Below are positions 5,911 through 12,183 of a stretch of 12,965 nt of DNA, piece after piece (the first letter of the stretch is position 1; the number at the start of each line of letters is the position of its first letter). The stretch covers positions 1-12,965 of the forward strand of contig CALBRY010000138.1 of NCBI GenBank assembly GCA_937927665.1, in the 5' to 3' direction. The DNA comes from an uncultured Chloroflexota bacterium. GTDB taxonomy: Bacteria; Chloroflexota; Anaerolineae; Aggregatilineales; Phototrophicaceae. Position numbers and translations under genes: made by a program. The notes beneath the pieces were generated by a model that made no database searches, was not told the DNA's origin, and was given only the letters and a program-made list of their open reading frames with translations.

Positions 5911-7104
5911 ATGGATGATTCGCGCCAGATCAAAATTTCAAGACGCCAAGCCATCGGGGCAGGAATAGGCGGTGGAATCAGTCTTGTGAGCGCCGCCCTG
6001 CTTTCCCGCGCTGCACAGGCACAAGGTGATACCCCTACTCCTACGCCAACCCACACGATGGACGGTATGGCTGAAACGGCAGATGCAACGGCAATGCCAG
6101 GGATGAGCCACGCCGGAATGCGCGAAATGCTGGTCGGCGCGGTCGATCACGAGCGCAACGGTTTTGACCCGATGCAAATGCTGGTTGATTGGGACTACGG
6201 CACACTGACTGAGGAGACGACGGAAGACGGTCGCCCGATCCGTGAGTACACGGTTTCAGCCGGGGATGTTGAAATCGAAATCGCGCCGGGCATCTTCTTC
6301 CCTGCATGGGCATACAATGGGCGCGTGCCGGGTCCCAGCATCCGCTGTAACGAGAATGACCATTTACGGATCAATTTTGCCAACTTCGGCACCCATCCTC
6401 ATACGATGCACTTTCATGGCTTTCATCGTGCGGAAATGGACGGCGTAGAAGGCGAGTATCGCGGTTCGATCAACCCCGGTGAGCAGTTTACCTACGAGTT
6501 CGATGCTGACCCATTCGGCTGCCACCTGTACCACTGCCACGCTGCGCCGCTCAAACGGCACATCCACAAAGGAATGTACGGCGCGTTCGTCATTGATCCG
6601 CTGGCAGGTCGCCCGCCGGCGCGCGAGTTCATGATGATCATGAACGCTTTCGACACCAATTTCGATGGCGGCAATGAAGTGTATGCGGTCAACACGGTGG
6701 GGCATGAATTCATGCGCCGACCGATTCCGGTTAAAGTGGGCGAACTCATCCGCATTTACCTGATCAACATCGTCGAGTTCGACCTGATTAACTCTTTCCA
6801 TCTGCACGCGCACTTCTTCAATTACTATGATACGGGCACGACGCTGGAACCGACGCTGAGGACGGTCGATACCGTCATGCAGGCACAAGGGCAACGCGGC
6901 ATCCTCGAATTTCGCCCGCGTTACCCGGGACGCTACATGTTTCACGCGCATATCAGCGAGTTCGCGGAACTCGGCTGGATGGGCTTTTTCAATGCCGTCA
7001 GCGAAGCGGATTATCCGGCAGCGCTGGCAGAAGTCGGCTTGGATGAGGAGTGGGACTTCAAATCGATGAACGGTGCCACATCGAGCCAGGCGGAGGGAAA
7101 CTAA
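5911..7104 (+). CDS. Two-domain multicopper oxidase with Tat signal
   Basis: The product has 397 residues. SRRQAIG at 10-16 followed by a hydrophobic stretch to about 37 looks like a Tat signal, so the enzyme is probably exported folded. A Met/His-rich segment (H48, M50, M53, M62, M65, H67, M70, M73) follows and may bind copper. Domain 1 has HTMHFHGFH (164-172) and the type 1 site with H208-C209-H210, H217 and M222. Domain 2 has HLHAH (297-301) and FHAHISEF, where A346 replaces the usual Cys, so no second type 1 site is expected. Type 1 copper only in domain 1 matches what I recall as type C two-domain oxidases, related to the ancestors of nitrite reductase and laccase. The substrate (Cu(I), Fe(II), Mn(II) or phenolics) cannot be read from the sequence. 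It is first in an operon with a ZIP transporter. Confidence 0.92.
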   Translation: MDDSRQIKISRRQAIGAGIGGGISLVSAALLSRAAQAQGDTPTPTPTHTMDGMAETADATAMPGMSHAGMREMLVGAVDHERNGFDPMQMLVDWDYGTLTEETTEDGRPIREYTVSAGDVEIEIAPGIFFPAWAYNGRVPGPSIRCNENDHLRINFANFGTHPHTMHFHGFHRAEMDGVEGEYRGSINPGEQFTYEFDADPFGCHLYHCHAAPLKRHIHKGMYGAFVIDPLAGRPPAREFMMIMNAFDTNFDGGNEVYAVNTVGHEFMRRPIPVKVGELIRIYLINIVEFDLINSFHLHAHFFNYYDTGTTLEPTLRTVDTVMQAQGQRGILEFRPRYPGRYMFHAHISEFAELGWMGFFNAVSEADYPAALAEVGLDEEWDFKSMNGATSSQAEGN

Positions 7105-7105
7105 C

Positions 7106-8305
7106 ATGACGACCCAAACAACTCCGGCACAGAATCCAGCTCGACTTTCAGGCACAGTCTGGCTGCTGGCACTCATTCCCTTCATCCTGCTAGGCGTGGT
7201 ATTAGCCTATATCGTGGCAACTGGCGGTGGCTTAACCGAGCTGGCAGGCCCACCTGTTGAACACGTTAGCATTACCCGTATCACACTCCCTCAGCCCGGT
7301 GTGATTCAAGTAGACGTTATCAACGATGGACCGCAGGACGTTACCATTCCGCAGGTGCAGATTGACGATGCTTACTACTATTTCACGGCTGATCCTTCAA
7401 ACACCCTCTCACGCTTAGGGCGTGCAACTTTTACCATTCCCTATCCGTGGGTCGAAGCGGAACCGCACCGCGTGGTCCTGCTAACTTCCATTGGTACAAC
7501 TTTCGAGGGTGTGATTGGGGCTGCTGTCGAAACCCCCGCACCGTCCTTCAACCTCTTCACTCAGTTTGGGTTGGTTGGGTTGTATGTGGGGATTGTTCCC
7601 ATCGCGCTGGGAATGCTCTGGTATCCATTTTTGCGGCGCATCGGCGCACGGGCAATGATGTTCATCCTCGCGCTGACCGTCGGGCTTCTCGTCTACCTAG
7701 CAATCGGAACGTGGTTGGACGCGAACGAATTCGCGCTTGAACTGCCTGCCTTCTGGCAGGGCGTGCCGCTGGTGATCTTTATTGCGCTGCTGGCGCTTGG
7801 CGTGCTACTCGCGGTCGGCAGCGTCCGAAAAGGACAGGAAACGCCACCACTTGGCATCTCGTACCGAATTGCGATGGGCATTGGACTCCACAATTTAGGC
7901 GAAGGGCTGGCGATTGGCGCAGCCTTTGCGCTCGGTGAGGCGGCGCTCGGCACATTCCTGATTTTGGGCTTCACGCTGCACAACATTACAGAAGGAATTG
8001 GAATCGTCTCGCCGGTCGTCCGCAAAAATCCCGGTTTGCGCCATTTCTTGCTGCTTGCCCTGATTTCGGGCGGTCCCGCCATTCTTGGGACTTGGATCGG
8101 CGGTTTCGCGTTCGATCCTGTCCTGGCGACGATCTTCCTCGCCATCGGCGTGGGCGCGATATTGCAGGTTGTGTGGGAAGTGAGCAAGCTGGTCGCTCGT
8201 GACAGCGCGAAACTCGGGCTGCCGGTTATCAATTGGGTCAATCTCGGTGGTGTGGTCGTCGGCATTGCGCTGATGTACTTTACCGCCTTTTTCGTGAAGT
8301 TCTAA
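7106..8305 (+). CDS. ZIP-family divalent metal transporter with N-terminal extracytoplasmic domain
   Basis: The product has 399 residues. ZIP proteins usually carry Zn, Fe or Mn inward. The first helix is at about 17-38, then comes a soluble beta-rich segment (about 50-145), then a bundle of about seven more hydrophobic segments. The paired binding helices read HNLGEG (262-267) and HNITEG (292-297). Canonical ZIPs have HNxxEG in helix 4 and HExPHE-like residues in helix 5; here both follow HNxxEG. The soluble N-domain is unusual for a bacterial ZIP and may face the oxidase. A longer frame reaches 7073, but ATG 7106 has GGAGGG upstream and sits 1 base after the oxidase stop, so it is preferred. 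Export rather than import cannot be excluded. Confidence 0.85.
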   Translation: MTTQTTPAQNPARLSGTVWLLALIPFILLGVVLAYIVATGGGLTELAGPPVEHVSITRITLPQPGVIQVDVINDGPQDVTIPQVQIDDAYYYFTADPSNTLSRLGRATFTIPYPWVEAEPHRVVLLTSIGTTFEGVIGAAVETPAPSFNLFTQFGLVGLYVGIVPIALGMLWYPFLRRIGARAMMFILALTVGLLVYLAIGTWLDANEFALELPAFWQGVPLVIFIALLALGVLLAVGSVRKGQETPPLGISYRIAMGIGLHNLGEGLAIGAAFALGEAALGTFLILGFTLHNITEGIGIVSPVVRKNPGLRHFLLLALISGGPAILGTWIGGFAFDPVLATIFLAIGVGAILQVVWEVSKLVARDSAKLGLPVINWVNLGGVVVGIALMYFTAFFVKF

Positions 8306-8326
8306 GTAGGCTAAGGAACGTATGTC

Positions 8327-9103
8327 ATGCAGCAAGTTGAACAAATTGAAACGGACGTAGCAATGCGTCCTGATAAAACGATTTCCAATGCACCGAAAAG
8401 CTCCGGCACGGTGCGCCTCGCGTTGATCGTAGTCGTGATCGTCATTGCGCTTATCGCGGCAGGCGCGGCATATATCTGGTTCTCTGGTGGGAATGGTGAG
8501 GCAAGTGCCACGATTACCGCACCTTCGCTCGAACTTCAACCTGGCGATACGCGCGGTCTGTTCCGCATTGATGCGGACGGGTCTGAGGCACGCTTCATCA
8601 TCGACGAAATACTATTGGGTGAGCCAAAGACGGTGGTCGGTACTACCAACGAGGTGGCGGGGGAAATACTGATCGACCTCGAAAACCCAGCGAACTCGGT
8701 ACTTGGGGTCATTCGTATCAACGTCCGCACATTGGAAACAGACAACGAGTTTCGCAATCGGGCGCTGCGCGGTCAGATTTTGCAGGCAGACCGTCCCGAA
8801 TACGAATTTGCGACGTTCACGCCGATTATGTTGAACACACTGCCCCAAACCGTGACCGTGGGCGAGCCATTTGACTTTCAGATCGTGGGCAGCTTGAACT
8901 TGCATGGGGTAAGCCGGGATGTCACATTTGATGCGACTGTCACTCCGGTCAGCGACAGCCAGATCACGGGAACGGCGCGAACCGTCGTGCAGTACCGCGA
9001 TTTTGGCATGAGTATCCCTGAAGCTGCTGGCGTGGCTGGAATTTCCGACGATGTGCGGTTGGAGATCGATTTCAACGCACAAGCGAATTCGGAAACACGT
9101 TAA
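8327..9103 (+). CDS. Membrane-anchored YceI-family protein
   Basis: The product has 258 residues. An N-terminal helix (about 31-52) anchors a YceI beta-barrel outside the cell. Family-like features are FRIDADGSEARFIIDE, TTNEVAGEI, LGVIRINVRTLETDN, then EFRNRALRGQILQ, LHGVSRDV and a final YRDFGMSIPE segment. YceI barrels bind polyprenyl lipids such as isoprenoid quinones. In this operon a quinone or lipid role near an oxidase and transporter is plausible but unproved. AAGGA lies 9 bases before the ATG. The gene follows the ZIP gene by 21 bases and ends 13 bases before the regulator, so it is probably co-transcribed. Confidence 0.9.
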   Translation: MQQVEQIETDVAMRPDKTISNAPKSSGTVRLALIVVVIVIALIAAGAAYIWFSGGNGEASATITAPSLELQPGDTRGLFRIDADGSEARFIIDEILLGEPKTVVGTTNEVAGEILIDLENPANSVLGVIRINVRTLETDNEFRNRALRGQILQADRPEYEFATFTPIMLNTLPQTVTVGEPFDFQIVGSLNLHGVSRDVTFDATVTPVSDSQITGTARTVVQYRDFGMSIPEAAGVAGISDDVRLEIDFNAQANSETR

Positions 9104-9116
9104 CAACGGAGGGGGT

Positions 9117-9497
9117 ATGCCTCGGACAAAATCGCTTGACACGAGAGCGGTGCAGGATTTCCTGAAAACCGTCTATACACTCCAAAGTCAATCCGAACGA
9201 GTCTCAACCAATCGGTTAGCCAAGGGGCTGTCTATTTCAGCACCCTCGGTGACTGATATGGCAGCACGCTTGAGTACCGACGGTTTACTAGACTATCGCA
9301 AGCATCATGGGGTCAGGCTTACTGAAGCCGGGGAACGCGCCGCCCAGGAAATAGTCCGTCGTCATGAGTGGATTGAACAATTCCTCGTGCGCGATCTGGG
9401 CTTCACACCGGATGAAGCCCATCTTGAAGCTGAACAAATGGAGCACGTTGTCTCGAAACGCCTTATCGATGCACTGGAGGTTAAATTATCAACGTAG
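9117..9497 (+). CDS. Short MntR/DtxR-type metal-dependent regulator
   Basis: The product has 126 residues with GGAGG just before ATG 9117. The N-terminal winged helix-turn-helix (about 10-65, recognition part SAPSVTDMAARL) precedes the metal and dimer domain. Aligned by spacing to known members, the ligands are D14 (MntR D8), H83, E87, H102, E106, E109 and H110. Glu rather than Cys at 106 is the manganese-regulator pattern, but K17 replaces MntR E11, so metal choice is uncertain. Only 16 residues follow H110; MntR and DtxR have more, and no SH3/FeoA domain is present, so the C-terminus appears short or cut. It probably binds the palindrome at 5848-5865 when metal-loaded and shuts off its own operon. 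It is the last metal-cassette gene before mobile-type DNA. Confidence 0.85.
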   Translation: MPRTKSLDTRAVQDFLKTVYTLQSQSERVSTNRLAKGLSISAPSVTDMAARLSTDGLLDYRKHHGVRLTEAGERAAQEIVRRHEWIEQFLVRDLGFTPDEAHLEAEQMEHVVSKRLIDALEVKLST

Positions 9498-9526
9498 CCG
9501 AAATCTTACGAGATGGGGAAAAGCGA

Positions 9527-9532
9527 TATAAT
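9527..9532 (+). promoter_or_regulatory. Candidate -10 box upstream of the dinD-like gene
   Basis: A perfect TATAAT lies about 40 bases before the TTG start. No good -35 is seen at 16-18 bases upstream (best CTTACG at 9505-9510). I could not find a convincing LexA box nearby. Confidence 0.4.
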
Positions 9533-9572
9533 GCCTGAAACAGACTAGAAATTGGTATTCGGAGGTTGTGTT

Positions 9573-10373
9573 TTGTCTGATTCAATCCCCTCACCAACAT
9601 TAGAACCGTCACAGACCCCTTTTGAACGCATCCGACAAACGGATGCGGATGATCTTGAATTTTGGTCTGCACGCGACCTGATGTTCGTTCTCGAGTATAC
9701 GAACTGGCGTAACTTTAAGAGCGTATTGCTTAAGGCACAGCTCGCGTGCGAAAACAGCGGTCATGATCCGACCGACCATTTCGTCGGAGCCATCAAAATG
9801 GTCACCATTGGTTCGGACGCGAAACGCGAGGTCGAGGACATGCACCTCTCACGTTACGCCTGCTATCTCATTGTCCAGAATGCCGATCCCGCCAAAGAAG
9901 TCGTCGCGCTCGGTCAAACCTACTTCGCCGTTCAAACCCGCCGCCAAGAAGTCTCTGACGCGGCAGCGATGGCAGAACTAACCGAAGATCAGCGGCGGTT
10001 GCTCTTGCGTCAGCGCATCAAAGTGCAGAACACCGATCTCGCGTCCGCCGCGAAAAATGCAAGCGTGATCACGGGCATCGACTTTGCCGTCTTTCAAAAT
10101 CATGGCTATCGCGGTTTGTATGCTGGCTTGACCGCTGAAGCCATCCACAAGCGGAAGAAGCTCAAAAAGAGTCAGCACATCCTCGATCACATGGGGACGA
10201 CCGAACTGGCAGCCAACCTGTTCCGCAGCACACAGGCAGAAGAGAAACTGCGGCGTGACCAGGTGCAGGGTAGAGATGCTGCCAATGCGGTGCATTATGA
10301 GGCGGGTGTGGTTGTGCGCCGCGCGATTGCCGAACTCGGCGGCACGATGCCCGAAGACCTGCCGACGGCTTAG
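9573..10373 (+). CDS. dinD: DinD-like DNA-damage-inducible protein (BRO-N type), C-terminus apparently truncated
   Basis: The product has 266 residues from a TTG start with GGAGG 7 bases upstream; another TTG at 9552 lies before that site and is less likely. The BRO-N-like first half has FERIRQTD, EFWSARDL, YTNWRNFKSV, KAQLACENSG and DHF, then LSRYACYLIVQNADP and YFAVQTRRQE, all as in DinD. E. coli DinD is SOS-induced and reported to inhibit RecA filaments; related genes sit on phages and plasmids. The frame ends at TAG (10371-10373) after PEDLPTA, but the codons just beyond read SIKKLENAEK, which looks like the natural DinD tail. A run of seven A (10400-10406) then shifts the frame. The core is intact, so a shortened protein may still work. 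Confidence 0.85.
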   Translation: MSDSIPSPTLEPSQTPFERIRQTDADDLEFWSARDLMFVLEYTNWRNFKSVLLKAQLACENSGHDPTDHFVGAIKMVTIGSDAKREVEDMHLSRYACYLIVQNADPAKEVVALGQTYFAVQTRRQEVSDAAAMAELTEDQRRLLLRQRIKVQNTDLASAAKNASVITGIDFAVFQNHGYRGLYAGLTAEAIHKRKKLKKSQHILDHMGTTELAANLFRSTQAEEKLRRDQVQGRDAANAVHYEAGVVVRRAIAELGGTMPEDLPTA

Positions 10374-10437
10374 AGCATCAAGAAGCTGGAAAACGCCGAA
10401 AAAAACGCCTCGCCGCTCCCAAGGAGAAAAAGGGTGG
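10374..10437 (+). pseudogene. Remnant of the DinD C-terminal tail
   Basis: Directly after the TAG the same frame reads SIKKLENAEK up to a run of seven A. If one A is added, reading continues as RLAAPKEKKGGET and reaches a TAG at 10436. That gives a basic Lys/Glu-rich tail of the kind expected for DinD. The stop and the apparent frameshift therefore look like two lesions at the end of one gene. The A-run could also be a sequencing error. Confidence 0.45.
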
Positions 10438-10452
10438 CGAAACATAGGATGA

Positions 10453-10481
10453 ATCGAAGTCCCTCACTCAGGGACTTCGAT
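10453..10481. terminator. Perfect 12-bp stem, 5-base loop, between convergent genes
   Basis: ATCGAAGTCCCT, loop CACTC, and AGGGACTTCGAT. The hairpin lies between the end of the dinD-like gene (plus strand) and the stop of the 155-residue gene (minus strand, 10505). No T-run follows on either strand, so it is not a textbook intrinsic terminator, but its position suits a bidirectional 3' end or transcript-stabilising structure. Confidence 0.55.
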
Positions 10482-10504
10482 GTTCTGGCAGCCGCGCAGC
10501 TGAA

Positions 10505-10972
10505 TTACCGATTCAACTCGACCGCAACAGGAATGCCTTCGGCATAGAAGAACAGGATGAGCCGTTCAATCTCCGCTTTCCCGATGACACTTTTCGAGAC
10601 GCGCACACCGCGTTCATCGACGTACTCGAAGCTGAGCCGCTTGACCCCGCCCTGCGCTCCGACGACTTTGACCACCTGGGTGGCGCTTTTCAGCGGCGCA
10701 AGTGCCGCCTCCGCATAGGCACGGTACTGCCCGACCGTGAACTGAAAAAAGTCGCTGCGCATCGCTCCCCGCCACTGCCCCATCACCGGCGTATCATCCG
10801 GGAACGACAGCAGCGCTTGGGCATGATCGAGCAGCCGTACCTGTACTGCATCCTCGGTCGTTGTGAACACGAGCAGCGGCGTATGATTGAGCCGCTCCGC
10901 TGTGAACACATCGCTCAGCTTGAAAAAGTCGTCTACATCCTTGCGCCCTGCGGTCACGATCTGATACGTCAT
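10505..10972 (-). CDS. Uncharacterised 155-residue protein coupled to the primase gene
   Basis: I do not recognise the family. The 155-residue protein starts at ATG 10972, overlapping the primase stop as ATGA, so the two are probably translated together. A longer frame to 11080 runs inside the primase gene and is unlikely. The sequence looks soluble and mixed alpha/beta: TYQIVTAGRKDVDDFF, a hydrophobic TPLLVFTTT strand, QVRLLDHAQALLSF, a helix with FTVGQYRAYAEAALAPL, then strands and LILFFYAEGIP near the end. There are no Cys residues, no membrane segment and no catalytic motif I can name. Its position suggests an accessory factor for the replication module. Function unknown. Confidence 0.75.
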   Translation of the reverse strand: MTYQIVTAGRKDVDDFFKLSDVFTAERLNHTPLLVFTTTEDAVQVRLLDHAQALLSFPDDTPVMGQWRGAMRSDFFQFTVGQYRAYAEAALAPLKSATQVVKVVGAQGGVKRLSFEYVDERGVRVSKSVIGKAEIERLILFFYAEGIPVAVELNR

Positions 10973-11976
10973 GATTGCACTCCCTGATTGACGATGGTTT
11001 GAAGCCATTCCTTCACCGCGTTTTCGCCTGCCTGCTGGTAGAATTCGTTCAGGTCTTTGCCGCTTGGCACTTGCACGCACTTCACCGCCCCGGAAATCGC
11101 CGCCATCTGTGCCGCCGCTCCTTCACCGGCTGCATCGGCATCCATACAGGCGATCACGCGCGGTACGCCTAGCAGCGTCCCGTACCAACGGCGGTCGATG
11201 CGGGCATGGCTGGCGCTGCCAATCGCCGCCGCCCGCGCAAAATCCCAGCCGACCTGCCAGGCGATCAGCGCGTCGAACTCGCCTTCGGTGATGATGAGCG
11301 GCGTTCGTGGAAGGATGCGATCCGCCAGATACAGGCAACCGCGAATGCTGCCGCCGCTCACCTGCTGATACCGCTGCTCACCCGCCGCCCGGCGCACTTT
11401 GATGCCCCAGACCGCATCGTCAACGATCCAGGGGATGACGATGCCGCACGGCACGTTCAAGCCGTCGATCTCACGCCACGCCGTCGGCGCGCCGGGGACG
11501 TACCCCAGTTGGGCAAGTCGAATGATTTTTTCGCTCAAGCCGCGCTCCCAGATCAGATAACCCCACGCGCGCTGCCCTTCCGGTGACCACAACCGATCTT
11601 GTGCTTTCTCGATGATGCGCCGCGCCTTTGCCTGCCATGCCGCATCCGGAGGTTGCGCGATCGGTTCGGGCACACGGCGCGCAGCCGTCACGTTTTCAAT
11701 CTGCGGCAGATCACCGTTTGCCAGTCGTTCGCACGCCTCATGAAAGGTGAACTGGTGGTAGTGCTGCACCCACGCGATCGCGTCGCCGCCTGCGTGACAC
11801 TTGCCAAAACACTGCCAGCGGTGAGCGTAGACAACGAGCGAATAGCCTTTGTGTTCGCTGTGCAGCGGACACTTGAAGGCGGCATAATCACGCCCTCGAA
11901 AGCGCGGCTTGCCGAGGTCGCGCTCGACGAGCTGGCGCAGGTCGATCTGTGCTTTGAGCTTTTCGACATCAATCAT
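10969..11976 (-). CDS. DnaG-like primase with CHC2 zinc finger and TOPRIM domain (mobile-element type)
   Basis: The product has 335 residues. The N-terminal zinc finger is C36-x2-H39, then C56 and C60 in WQCFGKCHAGGDAI, the CHC2 primase pattern used to bind template DNA. The TOPRIM core has EGEFDA (E231, E233) and the acidic DADAAG (D279, D281), which hold the metal for RNA primer synthesis. The protein is much shorter than chromosomal DnaG (about 600 residues) and lacks the helicase-interaction domain, as in plasmid and phage primases. I chose ATG 11976 because GGGGAGG lies 7-8 bases upstream; the frame extends to 12045 but only through the repeat-rich gap. It overlaps the 155-residue gene and lies 207 bases downstream of the DUF3987-like gene. 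Confidence 0.9.
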   Translation of the reverse strand: MIDVEKLKAQIDLRQLVERDLGKPRFRGRDYAAFKCPLHSEHKGYSLVVYAHRWQCFGKCHAGGDAIAWVQHYHQFTFHEACERLANGDLPQIENVTAARRVPEPIAQPPDAAWQAKARRIIEKAQDRLWSPEGQRAWGYLIWERGLSEKIIRLAQLGYVPGAPTAWREIDGLNVPCGIVIPWIVDDAVWGIKVRRAAGEQRYQQVSGGSIRGCLYLADRILPRTPLIITEGEFDALIAWQVGWDFARAAAIGSASHARIDRRWYGTLLGVPRVIACMDADAAGEGAAAQMAAISGAVKCVQVPSGKDLNEFYQQAGENAVKEWLQTIVNQGVQS

Positions 11977-12023
11977 GCTGCTGACCTCCCCAAAACTAAT
12001 TTCGTCAGTGCTGTGACGAAATG

Positions 12024-12041
12024 CCATAATTCGGCATTCTG
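12024..12041. repeat. Short dyad inside the repeat-rich gap
   Basis: AATGCC and GGCATT flank a 7-base loop containing ATAATTC at about 12020-12038. ATAATTC recurs in the larger inverted repeat at 12141-12177, which ties the two elements together. On its own it is short and could be chance. Confidence 0.35.
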
Positions 12042-12140
12042 TCATTTCGTCATTTCGTCATCGCGGTGTCGAAATTGCTGCGCTGAGCGGTTTTCCCCTC
12101 AGGCTAACGGCTGAGTTTCGGCATACGCTCTCGAAATCCA

Positions 12141-12177
12141 TGTCATAATTCCCGTTTTGAGGCGGGGAATTATGACA
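12141..12177. repeat. 13-bp perfect inverted repeat between the primase and DUF3987-like genes
   Basis: TGTCATAATTCCC (12141-12153) and GGGAATTATGACA (12165-12177) are exact reverse complements with an 11-base loop. The repeat begins 7 bases beyond the DUF3987-like gene's stop. There is no T-run after it, so termination is only one option; an origin element or protein-binding palindrome is another. Confidence 0.75.
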
Positions 12178-12183
12178 AAGCCG

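Noticed and set aside
6364..7185. 273-codon minus-strand open frame
   Set aside because: It is antisense to the multicopper oxidase, whose copper motifs are unmistakable. The product has no family-like pattern.
8612..9142. Minus-strand open frame over the YceI gene
   Set aside because: It is a mirror of a well-supported gene and lacks any motif or upstream signal.
12040..12060. Tandem ATTTCGTCA copies as a CRISPR or simple microsatellite
   Set aside because: The unit is too short and lacks spacers, and copies in the opposite orientation elsewhere in the gap point to a protein-binding site instead.
11599..12114. Plus-strand open frame of 171 codons over the primase N-terminus and repeat gap
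   Set aside because: It lies opposite the zinc-finger coding region and reads through the repeats; no homology pattern is visible.
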